From the NCBI RefSeq assembly GCF_030052815.1, contig NC_079505.1, positions 67,402,211-67,466,210 of the forward strand: a stretch of DNA of 64,000 nucleotides, written 5' to 3'. How positions within the stretch are numbered: the first letter of the stretch is position 1; every line of letters begins with the position of its first letter. Of the stretch, positions 50,727-63,703 are shown piece after piece. The translations under genes were made by a program, and so were the position numbers. Origin of the DNA: Hevea brasiliensis (taxonomy: Eukaryota; Streptophyta; Magnoliopsida; Malpighiales; Euphorbiaceae). The notes beneath the pieces were generated by a model. That model had not been told where the DNA came from. It saw only the letters and a list, made by a program, of their open reading frames with translations, and searched no databases.

Positions 50727-50953
50727 TGTAAATGTGGGTACCACAGTTTTTGTAAAACAGAGCTTGATGATTCTCTGTTGATCAATGCATTTATATATAT
50801 ACATGAGTACATGGTTGTTATAAAGTTCTTATCTAGTGGTTACAAAGAGATAACAATGAATTTCAAGTAGATGAATATTCGGTATACATGGGATAATGAT
50901 TGTAGGTAGATGAGTATCCGGTATACATGGGATAATGTTATTATCCTTCATCA
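50727..50953 (-). repeat. 3' LTR of Copia element 3
   Basis: This 227-bp repeat of 55277-55503 runs from TGTAAATGTGGG to CTTCATCA on the + strand. It contains an internal repeat of (g)tagatgagtatccggtatacatgggataatg in two adjacent imperfect copies (about 50867-50935). Confidence 0.95.
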
Positions 50954-50964
50954 CACCCCCTCAA
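50954..50964 (-). other. polypurine tract of Copia element 3
   Basis: On the minus strand TTGAGGGGGTG directly precedes the 3' LTR start (TGATGAAGG). Confidence 0.85.
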
Positions 50965-50981
50965 TTTGAGGCAGTAATGGA

Positions 50982-53900
50982 TCAAATGGCCAACTTCTGG
51001 CAAAGATTTTCATGTCTTGATTTGGACACGGCCTTTGTAAGTAAATCTGCTATTTGATCTCGAGAGGAAATATACTTAACTTGCAACTCTTTGTTGGCTA
51101 CTTTATCATGGACAAAAAGAAAATCGATATCGATATGTTTTGTGCGGCCATGAAAAATTAGATTGGCAGTAAGGTATGTCGCACCTATATTGTCACACCA
51201 TAGTGTTGGTGTGGCGGTAGGAGGATGGCCGATTTCTTTTAGCACGGATTGAATCCATGTTAGTTCAGTGGTTGCAAAGCCAATCGCTCTATACTCTGCT
51301 TCAGTTGATGAGCGAGCCACAATTCGTTGTTTCTTTATGCTCTAAGATACGAGATTTGTGCCGAAATATATTGCAAATCCTGAAGTAGATTTACGATCAT
51401 CCAAGCTACTGGCCCAATCAGCGTCACTATAGACATTTAGATGATTGTGATTGGACTTTGTTATTTGAAGTCCAAAATTCTGAGTGCATCGAAGGTAGCA
51501 TAGTATACGTTTTATGGCAATCCAATGAGAGTTGAGAGGAGCATGTGAAAATTGGGACACCTTATGTACAGCGTAAGAGATATCTGGACGAGTAAGTGAT
51601 AAGTATTGGAGCATACCAACAATGCTCCTGTAAGCTTGTAGATCTTTGCATTGTTCTCCCAAATGTAGACTAAGTTTGACATTGGGACATGCAGGTGTAG
51701 AAATAGCATTGCAACCATCCATGTTTGCTTTTAGTAGTAAGTCTGATATATATTTAGATTGGGTCAAGAGTAGGCCATTTTTTATCTTAATGACTTCAAT
51801 GCCAAGGAAGTAGTCTATGTCTCCAAGCTCCTTGACCATGAAATGCTCACAAAAATAGAGAATGAGATGTTGCAAGAAGTGAATGTCATTCCCTGTAAGT
51901 AATATATCATCAACGTAGACTAAGCAAAATGCTTAGTGTTGGTCTTGCTTCTAATAGAAAAGGGAGCTATCGGCATTGGAAGCATTGAACCCAAGATGAA
52001 GAAGTGCAAATGCTAGTTTCTTAAACCACTGTCTAGGTGCTTGTTTGAGGCCGTATAATGACCTGTTGAGCTTACATACATGTCTTGGTTTATCCTTGTC
52101 AATAAAGCCAGGTGGTTGCTCCATAAACACAACGTCTTCAAGATCTCCATGGATGAAGGTGTTAGAGATGTCAAGCTGCTTAATGGGCCAATTGTTTGTC
52201 ACAACAATAGATAAGATAAGGCGAATGGTGACAGTGTTAATGACCAGAGAGAAGGTTTCAAGATAATCGATGCCAGGGCGTTGGTGGAAGCCCTTGGCAA
52301 CTAGTCTTGCTTTGTGGCGTTCAACAGTTCCATCTGGATGGTGTTTTACACGAAACACCCATTTGCAACCAACGACATTCTGGGCATCGATTCTGGGAAC
52401 AAGTATCCATGTATTGGTGTGCAATAATGCATTGACTTCGTCTTGCATGGCTTGACGCCATTGATCATGAAGTACAACTTTCGAAAAACATGTGGGGACA
52501 GTGCTAGCTTCATTGACAGTAGAGAATACTTTTGGTTTCAAGTGCCCAGTTTATGATCGAGTAGTCATGGGGTGAGTCTTTTAAGGCTGAGAAGGAGTGG
52601 CAGAGGAGGTTTCTATGGTATGTATTGGGTGGGTTGGATGGTTGGTGGTGAGGTCAACGATAAGGGATAGACCATCTGAGTTTGTTATGGGTATTGTGGA
52701 AGAAGGACTCCTAGTTATGAGTGTTGGAGAGGATTGGGATTGTGGTATTGGGTTAGTGTTGGGATTGGGTTGAGCATTGATAGGAGTTTGTGGCTGGGTG
52801 AGTGTTGGTTGTTGATTTTTGGTTGGTGTAAATTGGTGTTGTATTGTCAAGTGGTGGGATGGTGAAGGACTAATGTGGTGAGTAGATGAAGTTGGGATAA
52901 GGCTAGGTGAAGGGCCTAAAATGCTTGGTTGGATACGTGGAGGTTGCATGATGTTGTGATGGTGGGCATCACATGCTGGTGGAAGTGGAATTACCTTATG
53001 CATGTCATGCGGAGACTTTGGAACGTGACGATCAAGTTGCACAGAGTATGGAAACACCTGTTCAAAGAAAAACACATGTCGTGAGATGTAAATTCTTTTA
53101 GATTTTGGATTTAAACAATAGTAACCTTTGTGCAATTTACTATATCCCAAAAAAACACAATAAGTAGATCGATGATCTAATTTATGTTTTATATAAGGCT
53201 TAAGCCAAGGATAACACAGAGACCCAAAAACTCGAAATTCACAATAATTTGGTTTGATATGGAACAAAAGCTCGTATGGAGTAGATGGTGCTGTGTGAAT
53301 AGACGGAAGACGATTAATGACATAAACAGCTGTATCAAAAGCATAATTCCATAATTTTAAGGGAACAGACGCATGATACAAAAGAGCTCATCCAGTTTCA
53401 ACAATATGTCTATGCTTTCGTTCAGCACAGCCATTTTGTTCGGGTGTGTGAGGATAGGAAACACGTTGTGAAATACAATTGTCAATTAAATATTTTCTGA
53501 GAGCTTGGTATTCACCACCCCAATCTGCTTGAAAGTTTTTAATGGGTAACTAAAAGTATTTCTCAACGATGGCTCGGAATTTAATAAAAGTATTCATCAC
53601 ATCTGATTTGCGCTGCAAAAAATAAATCCAACTATATTTAGTGAAATGATCAAAGAACAAAACATAATAACGATAACCATCAATGGTGGGTATGGGAGAT
53701 GGACACCACACATCAGAACATATTAATTCCAACGGTTTACTGACCCTAGAAACAGACTCTGAAAATGGCAATTTGTGCATTTTGCTAATGTTGCACGCAT
53801 TGCAGGGAACACTAGGTGAGAATTGACCATTAAAGGACAATTTGTGATGACTCAATAGACTACGAATAGTACGATCATTGGCGTGACTGAGACGAGCATG

Positions 53901-54395
53901 CCAAGTGAGGTATTCAACATTGTGAGACTGTGGGAAACTGTTTGCGAAAGGAGAGAGTGGCATGGTGTAGAGGCCATTTTCACTCCGACCTTGGTAAAGG
54001 ATCTGTTTCGTGCGGATATCCTTCACAATAAAAGAATCAAGATAAAATTCAATAAACACATTATTCTGGTTAGTGAAGGCATGAACAGATAAGAGATTTC
54101 TATGAACAAAAGGAGAATATAAAATTTTATCAAGGTAGAAAGAAACATTATTAGAGAGCATAGTAGAGGAAACTGTATGGGTAATTGGAATGGTCTTACC
54201 ATTGCTGATTAAGACTTCGTTTATGCCTTGATAGGGTGACGAACGAGTGATGTTTCCACGATCTGCAGATAAATGATAGTTGGCTCCAGAGTCTACCGTC
54301 CATGACTGCTCAGGCTGAGTTTGTGTGGAGGCAAAATTTGAGGCTGGTTTGGCGTAATTGAAAGATGGAGGTGGATTAGAAGGTTGAGGTGTGGG
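50982..54395 (-). pseudogene. protease, integrase, reverse transcriptase and RNase H of Copia element 3
   Basis: One reading frame runs through the whole region. The protease motif WTVDSGANYHLS is at about 54300. The GAG-pre-integrase segment WHARLSHAND and the integrase start (LICSDVW; YYVLFFDHFTKYSW) follow. Then come the reverse transcriptase ([30 protein letters not shown] at 51906-51917) and RNase H (DADWASSLDDRKSTSGF; RSSTEAEYRAIG; HGRTKHIDIDFLFV). In-frame stops lie at 53550, 53388, 52581, 52551, 51951, 51933 and 51342 (lowest base of each). I see no frameshift here. These enzymes would copy element RNA and integrate the cDNA, but this copy cannot make the polyprotein. Confidence 0.9.
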
Positions 54396-55246
54396 ACATT
54401 GACGGGCAATATGCCCGTCACCTTGACAATTATGACAGATTGTGTTGGGATTGACCCGAGTGTAGGTGGTGTTCAATGAAGGAAAAGAGCGAGCACCTCT
54501 TCCACGACCACGGTTTGATTTGTGGCCACGAGATCTAAAAGTTTTCTCTGCAAGCTGTGCGGTTGGTTCAATAGAGTTGTCAACTTCTTATTTTCAATTT
54601 GTAATTGAGCTTCCTCACTAAGTAACAAGGCATATAAGTCATCATAGGTAATTGGGATGTTACATGCTTGATTAGCCCTTGTGAAAGGTTTGTAATCAAC
54701 ACCTAGACCTTCTAAAATATCACTGATAAAAGCATCATCCGGAATAGAACATTGGAGTGCTGTTAATTGGTCTCTAATTGATTTGGCACACTGCATGTAT
54801 ACATCAACAGAATCGCTTCCTTTGCGAAGGTGTTTGAGTTGTTTCCGTAACTGCTAAATTTGTGTCCGAGATCCAGAGGAGAAAATCGTTGCTAATTTTT
54901 GCCAGGCCTCCTTTGCAGTTTGGAGACCAATGATTTGAGGTAGTATAGTTTCTGAAATTGAGTAGAATAACCAGATTAGCACTAGCTGGTCTTGATGATA
55001 CCAAGAGATATATTCAGGATTAGGAGTATTATTCGTAAGAGTTTGAGGCGGTGAAGCAGCGTGTGGAGCTATGTGGTCAGTAAGATTGTACCCATTTAAC
55101 AAAGGCATGATTTGGGCTTGCCATAAAAGATAATTGCTGGAGGTTAATTTCACAGAAAGATATTGGGTGGCATTGGGTAACAAGGGAGAAGAAAGAGAAG
55201 AGGAACTTGTGTTGGGAACAATGATTTGTTGCTGGTTCATTTTCAT
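54396..55246 (-). pseudogene. gag region of Copia element 3
   Basis: It starts at ATG 55246, only 30 bases from the 5' LTR. A copia gag N-terminus is visible (LTSSNYLLWQAQIMPLLNGY). The frame is interrupted by TAG at 54854-54856 and continues in the same frame from 54853. A frameshift follows near 54540, inside the Arg/Gly-rich stretch. The CCHC knuckle CHNCQGDGHIARQC (C14, C17, H22, C27 of the downstream frame) lies at 54396-54437 in the shifted frame, which then continues into protease. Confidence 0.88.
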
Positions 55247-55276
55247 TGAAAGCTGTGAGGCTTAGTTTTCAAACTC

Positions 55277-55503
55277 TGTAAATGTGGGTACCACAGTTTG
55301 TGTAAAACAGAGCTTGATGATTCTCTGTTGATCAATGCATTTATATATATACATGAGTACATGGTTGTTATAAAGTTCTTATCTAGTGGTTACAAAGAGA
55401 TAACAATGAATTTCAAGTAGATGAGTATCCGGTATACATGGGATAATGATTGTAGGCAGATGAGTATCCGGTATAGATGGGATAATATTATTATCCTTCA
55501 TCA
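55277..55503 (-). repeat. 5' LTR of Copia element 3
   Basis: It is the partner of 50727-50953 with 6 differences in 227 bases. On the minus strand gtatatatataaatgc supplies a TATA-like promoter sequence. Confidence 0.95.
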
Positions 55504-55508
55504 ATAAT

Positions 55509-57119
55509 TTCCCAAAAGATCAGTATTGCAGAAGATTTTTTTAGTTATCCAAAATGAAAAATGACCAGTTACTACCCAGAAGATTATTATTCATTACCCA
55601 AGTTATCTCTGAACTTATATTTATATTTTTTTTTTATGAAAAGATTATATTACAATTTTTACTAATGAATTACCATTTTATTAAAAAAAAAAGTAAAATT
55701 TGTATTAAAAGCAAGCTAATAATAGCTCTATAATCTCCTCCCTATGTTTTTTCTTCTGAGAGGTATTAGCAGGTTGTTGGACTTTTATCCTCTCTAAGCA
55801 ATCCACTTTTTCACTATTATTATTATTATTATTATTATTATTTCAAAAACTTTTCAAAGATGGTGGGCTTAAAACTCTGATTTTCATAATTTTTAATAAA
55901 AATTTTGTATAAAAAAAGTATATATACTTCTTAAAACCATTTTTGCAATACATTATAAAATGTTTTTATTAAAATAATTATGTTGATATATTAGAAATTT
56001 ATTTTAAATAGGTAAATTTTTGAAACCCTAAAATTATATATTTTTAATTAATATATAAATATAGACACTAAAGCTGAAAATGCAAGAGAAAGTTGAGAGT
56101 ATCGACTCTGTTTCCGCTTTCTTTCTTTTTTTTTTCTTTTTTACTTGGAATTTTGAGATTTTCTATTTTTTTTTTAATTTTATCAAGAAGCTATAATTGT
56201 TTTAATTTTTTATTTTAAAATATAATAGTTAATAATACAGAGTAGATCAGAATAGTTTATTATCCATACTCTTCAATCATGTTTCTCAATCCAACTTGTA
56301 ATTCCAATTTTATTGATGCAGAACCATGTCCTGCCTTCAATTCTAAATATAATCTATCAATTTCCACGTTCCTTCTAATGTCAAATGATGATGAATTAAT
56401 TGAATTGAGTTATATTCCCATCATAAAATATATATTATCCACTTTAATTCTTCAACCTCATTTATTTTTAGTTCAATTTTTAATAAAAAAATATGTTTCA
56501 CTTAATATTATGTGTATTAGATTATATGTATGAATTGGGTATATAGATCTTGGTGTAGTATGGACCCTCCTTTTGTTATGTTTTTTCTATTTAGTTAAAA
56601 TTAAAAAAATATATAATTTATTACAAATAATAAATATTAATTCTTATTTAATAAAAATTTAATCAATAAATTTTTATTAATCAAAATAATTATATAACTA
56701 TTTAAATTTTTATTCTCATTTCAATCTTGTGCCCACTAAGACGAGAAGCAGGGATGTACAACTGGCTCTGGATCAAAGCAAGTAATAATTAAAATGTGTT
56801 GCCCGAGGGGCCAAGGGCCCGGAACTGCACGTTTCCTACGCCTTTGGGATTTGAATTAGAACCCGTCCGAATTTAATCAATTCAAACCAGCCTGAATTTG
56901 AATTCGGTTTTGGTTCTTGTTTTTTACTGTTACTGTTTTATTTAGGCCTGATTAGTTCGATTCGATTATAATTCTGATTTTGATTTTTGGTATGAATTTT
57001 GAATCAACACTCTTGAAAAATTTAAATCCAATAAAATTACAAATTGCTACAAAAAAGTGTAAAATTAAAAATGGAAAAAATTACAAAGTGTAATGTTAAA
57101 TTGTTAATGTGATTCTTTT
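55509..57119. other. AT-rich spacer
   Basis: No gene is recognised. An (ATT)n run lies at 55814-55843. 56740-57000 is less A/T-rich and carries ttcggttttggttcttg and agttcgattcgattat, which recall the subterminal repeats of the hAT-like MITEs. A third, fragmentary copy is possible but not shown. Confidence 0.3.
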
Positions 57120-57123
57120 CCTT

Positions 57124-57539
57124 ACGGCTACTAAGTCTGGTTATGGTGTAGTGCTTTGAGATAGCTTTGGTGGGTTCGTTGCTGGTCTCTCTGTTGTGTT
57201 CCAGGGTTGCATGTCGCCTAAAATGGCCGAGGCTGTGAGTTTGCGGGAGGCTTTGAGTTGGCTTTGGATCATAGGATGGCTGCTGTGGATATTGAAGTAG
57301 ACTCCCAAGTTGTTCACCACGCCATGCGATCTGACGAGGAGAATTACTCTGAATTGAGCTTTGTTACTGTTGATTGTAAATTGCCGTTATCCCAAGAGGT
57401 TAATTTCTTCTTGAATTGTGTCAGTAGGTTAGTTAATCGGGCTGCTCACGTGCATGTCAGAAAAGCTCTTGTCAATTCCAATCCTTGTCTTTGGGTTGAG
57501 CCTTCTCATTCCATTTCCTATGATATGCTTATTGTTTAA
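57124..57539 (+). pseudogene. RNase H-like (RVT_3) end of an L1-type LINE
   Basis: The first part encodes TKSGYGVVL, a TGA at 57157-57159, then DSFGGFVAGLSVVFQGCMSP and MAEAVSLREALSWL. After a frameshift near 57260 the second part encodes MAAVDIEVDSQVVHHAM and VNRAAHVHVRKAL, ending in TAA at 57537-57539. The segments G.GVVLRD, AEA..LREAL, E.DSQ.VV and NRAAH..A are characteristic of the RNase H-like domain that closes many plant L1-type LINE proteins. Upstream reverse transcriptase is absent. A (TA)n tract follows closely, possibly from the LINE tail. Confidence 0.75.
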
Positions 57540-57562
57540 CATCACTGATTCAGATTGCTATC

Positions 57563-57568
<6 letters not shown>

Positions 57569-57643
<75 letters not shown>
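57569..57643. repeat. (TA)n microsatellite
   Basis: About 37 uninterrupted AT repeats lie about 30 bases after the LINE stop codon. Confidence 0.98.
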
Positions 57644-57648
<5 letters not shown>

Positions 57649-58468
57649 AAATTACATTTAACATATCAATTAAATCCTTAAAAAACATATTTTAAATAAA
57701 AAAAAATAATTAAGTTATTTTTTAATAATATTTAAAATATTTTGTTTGAAAAAGTAAATTTAAACTATAATGTCGATTCCAAACTGCGAACCATTTGATG
57801 AACCTCTAAAAAAATATTTATATCCTTTTATATGCTGATAGAGGTTAAGGTCTTAAAATCAATCGGCAATGATAACTTTTTATAAAAAAAATATATTGTA
57901 CTTTTCAATTCTGCGTTGAAATAAAAACTTATTAGTAGACAAAATTTTATATTTTTTTATTATTAAAAAAAATAATACTTTTTTATGCGAATTTAACATA
58001 GCATGATAAATTTTTTTTTTCTATTTATAGTAAAAAAAAATTTAATTGAAAGAATATCACAGGATGAACTATAACAAATCCTGATATTTAGAGTTATGAA
58101 AGCGTGACTAAGGTGCATATTTATTTTTTATTAAAATTATATAAATATTTATTGTATTAATAAAAATAAAGAATAAAATTAAAAAATAATAATTAATAAT
58201 TTTTAATTCTTTAAGTACGGTAAATTATATTGAATTAAAAAAAAATTAAATATTGACAAATAAAAAAGTAAAGATATAGTATATTTCAAAGATTTGAATT
58301 TTGTTTTGACTTGGTTGAATGTAAAAAGAAAGGCATTATAAAGATGAAGCAATAATAAATAATAAAAGCAAGAACAATGGATTGGGAAATGAACATATTT
58401 CGATAATGGAGAAATTTTGTACATGTTTGCAAGTGGGGCTACTAACCATTAAAGGCATTTTTTTTTTC

Positions 58469-58499
<31 letters not shown>

Positions 58500-59647
58500 G
58501 GAAATGAATGATGAATACGCCAAAACACCACTAACCATTCATTTCCACTAACTATATTACGTTATCTGCTCAGTTGCTTAAAGCCAAAGCCCATGGAAAG
58601 ATAGAGGTAAATAGATCAAAGCTTTATTTTTAAATATATATATATATATATATATATATAATCTATTTAAATTTTTAAAAATCATACTATTTTGACTTGG
58701 ATATTGGTGTTATTTTTGAGATTTCGAGGTATCTAACTTGAATCTTAATTGAAGTTAATTATAAATTTAAATTTTATTTTTTTTTATCTTATAAAAATAT
58801 GCTTATTTTTATTTTTACATGATTTAAAAAAAATATAATTAATATGGTTAAATCAGTAAATTTTATTTAATATCAACCTCCACTTATATTATTCTGTTAA
58901 AAATTAAATAATTCATATTATTAAATTATACTTGAAATTAACAAATTTTAATTTTCAATGTATACTATTAGATGCATTTTAGTAAATTATTTTCTCTTCC
59001 ATCTACTTTTATTTGTCATTTTTAAAAGTTGTTCTGTCTAAAAGTATTTATCATTGTAAGAAGAATAAGAGATGTTAATTAATTTCATTTCAATTTACTC
59101 TTATTTCTATTAAATATAATAACTATTTCTACGATTTTCTAAAATTTATCTTGTCACCTCTACCATTTCACTTAATTGAGTGAAATAAAGACTAATTTAA
59201 TCAAATTAAATAGTATTTTACTAAAATTTAGATGATTTAATTATAAAAAGTAAATCTATGTTTATGAGACAGAAAAAAAAAATTTTAATTAAATTTAAAT
59301 TCATAATGTAGTACTTTTAAGATAATATTTTTTTGTTCATTTAAATTTGATGAGCACTCAAATTTAAGACTATACAAAATCTTGGATTGATTTTATAATA
59401 ATTGAATTTAAAAATCATAATCTATTTGACTGTGTGGTTATGAATTTAGCAAACCCTCATTGGATTCAATTTCTATTTGATTCTAAAAATTGAACTTATA
59501 ATCAAATTCCTAACCTTACAAAATTAAATTAATGATTTAGCAAAATGTTTAGGTACTTTTGCATACATTATATCAAAGAAACTAAAGAAAGCTCACTGGG
59601 TTTTGCCAATGAGAGATCAATTTACCAAACACCATTTATGTGGGTAA
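57644..59647. other. AT-rich spacer
   Basis: No gene is recognised. A poly(A) run of about 20 lies at 58471-58490 and an (AT)n run at 58637-58660. Open frames here are short and low in complexity. Confidence 0.3.
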
Positions 59648-60062
59648 TTTTTATAGTTAGTCCTCGAATTTTGTCTCTATTTTATTTTTCCTCTTAACTT
59701 TAATTTATTATAAAAAATTCATAAATTTTAATTTTATTTTATAGAATTTTTTTTAACCTTAATAAGTTTTCAGATTAAAAGATAATGAAATTACTTTCTT
59801 ATCTTATTTCCTTTCATATTCAAAAAAATAATAGTGATTTTAATTATCATTTAGATTTATGATAAAAATATTAATATTATCATAATTATTTTTGAATGAG
59901 GATTTATTATTTATTAGAGGAATTTTTTTAATTTAAAAATATGTTATTACAGGTTAAAGAATTCTTGTTAATAAAATTAAAATTTGAATATTTTTTTATA
60001 ATAAATTAAAATTAGATGACAAAAATAAAATGCACGAGAAAGTTCAGGACTAATTATAAAAA
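59648..60062. mobile_element. short inverted-repeat (MITE-like) element
   Basis: The left end TTTTTATAGTTAGTCCT and, read inward from the right, TTTTTATAATTAGTCCT match over the first 17 bases but one. Further in, ctttaatttattataaaaaa and aaattttaattttatt are shared by both arms, giving arms of about 110 bp. The 415-bp element is non-coding and ends about 350 bases before the start codon of the membrane-protein gene, so it may sit in that promoter. Target duplications are unclear. Confidence 0.55.
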
Positions 60063-60412
60063 TGATCTGATTTATCCAAACAAAGAAAAGAAATTGAAAA
60101 GCAGTAGAAATTTGAGCAAGACAGAAGCAACCAGGGAAATGGAATTGGTAAATCAGACACATGAAATGTGGAGAAAATTTGCCGACAAAGCATACAAGTT
60201 AAATACTTAAATAGCACATTTCAATCAAATCTATCCCTTTCTTAACTGTAAAGCTCTCACACCAAAAGATCTCTGATGCCTCTTTTTTTAAGTTTTTCAG
60301 TAACTTTCATACGCGCACACACACGGACATGCCCTCTCTCTTTCTCTCTCTCTCTCTCTGAAGCCTGTGGCAAAACATAGAAGCAGAGGAAACAGCATAT
60401 ACACGAAACACC

Positions 60413-62675
60413 ATGTTATTGAACAGATCAAATCCACCATTGTTTCTTCTTCTTGTGGGGTTTGTTTTCTCTCTTGTTCTTTTCACATCCTCTTCACCAA
60501 CCACTTTCACTTCTCATCTCCAGACTCTAAATTTTCCGGGTAAAATTTTCTTCTTTCTTTTTTATTTTAATTTTTTTTTTCATGCAGTTCTGAATTCTGT
60601 TCTTCCCAGGGAAAAAAGTTCCCATCTTTCGTGTGGGTTGGCAGAAGTAAAATTTCTTGCTTTTCATGGCATTGTTTACTTTATGATGATTTTCTGTGAT
60701 TTCAGAGGCTGTTAGTGAAAGGGTGAATGGTGTTTTGGTACCATGGGAGACAAGAAGGCGTCTTGAAGAAGAGAACTCGAACTCTTCTCTGATATTGGCT
60801 GCAAAAAGAACTCGAAGACAAGACCCTTTGGATAAATTTAAGCGTTATACTGGTGGCTATAATATCAGCAATCAACATTACTGGGCTGTGAGTTCTCTCT
60901 CTCTCTCTCTCTCTTTAAATAATTTTTATTTTTTTTTGTTTTGCACATCAACAATCAACATCACTTTGATGTCAAATTGTAGAGTAGTTGGAATAAATTG
61001 AAAGTTATAGTTTTCATTTGGTTTCTCTTCTTATTATTTAACCCTTTGTTTTGTATTTTTTGTTAAAAACAAAGAACATCCGATGTGTTATCTATTTGGG
61101 GATTTGCTCATTTTTTAATTGTCTGATTCTTTTGGTATATTTTTTAACAATCAAACTTTAAACTAATTTTCCTTTAAATATTGCAGTCTGTGGGTTTCAC
61201 GGCTGCTCCTTTCTTTATCATTGCTGGAATTTGGTTTGTGCTCTTTGGATTGTGCTTGGCCTTTATCTGTCTCTGTTATTGCTGTTGTCGAAGAGAACCT
61301 TATGGCTATTCTCGAATATGCTATGCCCTCTCTCTCATTTTCCTCATTCTCTTCACAATTGCTGCAATGTAATCATCTCTTTCCTCTAAGCCAGAATTCC
61401 TATTTGTTTGTTTTCATTAGCAGTTTTGTAACACTTAATGTTATGCTATGTGCAATTTCAGTATGGGGTGTGTTGTCCTCTACATTGGTCAACAGAAGTT
61501 TCACAGCATTACTACACACACATTGGATTATGTTGTGCACCAGGCAAATGTTACTGCTGAAAACCTCAGGAATGTATCAGATTATCTTGCTGCAGCTAGA
61601 AGTGTCTCTGTGGATAATATGCTTCTGCCAGCCAATGTCCGAAACAACATTGGTGACATTGAAACAAAGATCAACTCCTCTAGCAGCACTCTTTCCAGTC
61701 GTACACAAGATAATTCTAAGGATATACAAGATGGTTTAGATAGCATGTAAAGCTGTTAAAACTTTTCCTGGTGCTTTCTCACTTGTGATATGTTTCATTT
61801 CTATTTTTTTTCCCTTTCTTTTTGACCATTGTGTTTATGTTGTTGCCACTAATTACAGGAGACTAGCTCTTATTATACTTGCTGCCGTAATGCTTGCTTT
61901 GGCATTTCTTGGATTCTGTAAGTTTGTTATTTCCAAGCTAGAGGTTGAAGATTTTAATTATTTTACCTGTTACAACTTGATATATGTTCTCATGTTATTG
62001 GAATGATGATATTGGTTGCAGTATTCTCCATTCTTGGACTGCAGTGTCTTGTATATTTGTGAGTTATGCTATCTTTGAGCCATTTTTTGTTAATTATTAA
62101 AGTGGGAAATATTCCTATTTTAGTTATTTGGAAACAGTAATCATTTCATCACTGATTGCAGCCTGGTGATTCTTGGGTGGATTCTGGTTGCGGGCACATT
62201 TATTTTGTGTGGTGTATTTCTTCTTGTCCATAAGTATGTTATTTTTTTTTATTCTTTTCTTTTTTAAAGGTATCAGTTGTAAGGTTGGGTTCTACTGCAT
62301 ATACATTTTTATGATTGTTTTAGATCTTCTTCATACCGCTGAAGTGAAAAGTTCAATATGTTATCAAGTACTACGATAACAGTGAGTTGTTCTTGCATAA
62401 AACATCCACTTTTTACCTGTCATATGAGTTTTAGGAATATTGCTTTAAACATTGGGCTTGGGCTTGAATATATTTATCTTGAGGTCAGTAAAAGTCTATT
62501 TCGTGCCATTTTAACAATTGATTGTTTGGTTCATGAAGAGAATTACTGGGGATGAAGTAGGTATCGGATTTGTACTGTCTCTAATTTACCCGTGAAATCA
62601 TACATGATACCGGATTAGAATGTCTGAACAAGAACCTGCCACATAATTGTTACAGTGGGGGAATTATGCTAGACC

Positions 62676-62747
<72 letters not shown>

Positions 62748-63703
62748 ACACATCCACATTGGCATCATATGGCATGTCACAGAGTCGGACTTGAAAATGT
62801 TATGAAGTGCAGAAGAATGTGGTAGTATGAATAATACTTGTACTGTAGCTATACTGCTTCGCCAAATATATTATTCCTAAATGCATTTGTTTGTTTGTTT
62901 GTATCTGTTAGTGTGGTTGCAGATACATGTGTTGCAATGGATGAGTGGGTCCTGAACCCCACCGCCAAAACAGCAATGGATGATATAATCCCTTGTGTGG
63001 ATAATGCAACTGCTCAGGCAACCTTGCAGCAAACCAAGGAAGTCACTTACCAACTTGTCAATGTGGTTGATGGCATCATCAAAAATGTCTCCAACAGAAA
63101 TTTCCCACCACTGGTACCTTTGTATTACAACCAATCTGGTCCATTGATGCCTGTTCTTTGCAACCCGTATAATTCTGATTTCACAGAACGGCAATGTGCT
63201 GCTGGCGAAGTGGACTTGAACAATGCTACTGAGGTAATAGCTATGGATATATAAATATTTAGAAATTGTTGGAACTTAGCCTGAGGAAGTTAAATCTTCA
63301 TATGCTATTCAATTCTATTTTTTGTTTCAAATAGGTGTGGAAGAGTTATACCTGTCAGGTTCAATCTGGTATTTGTAAGACACCTGGGAGAGTTACTCCC
63401 AGTTTGTATAACCAAATGGCATCTGCAGTAAACTTGAGCTATGGGTTGCATCGTTATGGCCCTTTCTTGGTTAACTTGCAAGACTGCACTTTCGTTCGAC
63501 AAACTTTCACTGTCATCAGCCACTCTTACTGTCCAGATTTGAGGCAATATACGGGATGGATCTACATTGGGCTGGTGATGGTATCTGCTGCTGTAATGCT
63601 GTCATTGATCTTCTGGGTAATCTATGCAAGAGAGCGAAGGCATCGTGTATATACCAAGCAGTCAATGTCCAGAGACGTGGAAGGACGAGACAAGGCCCCA
63701 TAA
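60413..63703 (+). CDS. plant five-helix membrane protein with signal peptide (family similar to At2g12400/At1g71110)
   Basis: Exons: 60413-60539, 60706-60887, 61187-61368, 61462-61746, 61859-61917, 62022-62058, 62162-62233, 62912-63233, 63335-63703. They encode 544 aa, and all phases close. Residues 1-25 are a hydrophobic signal peptide. Helices lie at about 109-136 (followed by YCCCRRE), 149-172, 261-285, 288-313 and 497-519, and the tail after the last helix is basic. The loop between helices 2 and 3 (173-259) and that between 4 and 5 (315-495) carry N-glycosylation sites. The second also has about nine cysteines, suggesting a secreted-side disulfide domain. Arrangement and length match a conserved but poorly characterised plant transmembrane family. 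The molecular function is unknown. Exons 5-7 are unusually short (59, 37 and 72 bases). Confidence 0.88.
62678..62745. repeat. compound (CT)n(AT)n microsatellite in intron 7
   Basis: About 20 CT repeats run straight into about 14 AT repeats, inside intron 62234-62911 of the membrane-protein gene. Like the tract at 15401-15454, it is a CT-then-AT compound. Confidence 0.95.

Larger units (their letters stand above)
50727..55503 (-). mobile_element. Ty1/copia LTR retrotransposon (Copia element 3), young but decayed
   Basis: This 4.78-kb element has 227-bp LTRs that differ at 6 positions by eye (2.6%), making it the youngest of the three copia insertions. Flanking 5-mers are GTAAT (50722-50726) and ATAAT (55504-55508), one mismatch. 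The domain order gag, protease, integrase, reverse transcriptase, RNase H on the minus strand is that of copia. Small LTRs and gag/protease motifs resemble the Ale/Retrofit lineage (tentative). A purine tract is present, but the usual tRNA-Met primer site is not. About eight in-frame stops and one frameshift disrupt coding. Confidence 0.95.

Noticed and set aside
57569..57643. (TA)n tract as a possible origin or matrix attachment site
   Set aside because: There is no evidence beyond base composition. It is an ordinary microsatellite next to a LINE end.
60307..60510. Minus-strand 67-codon open frame over the start of the membrane-protein gene
   Set aside because: It is antisense to exon 1 and built on the CT repeat in the 5' leader.
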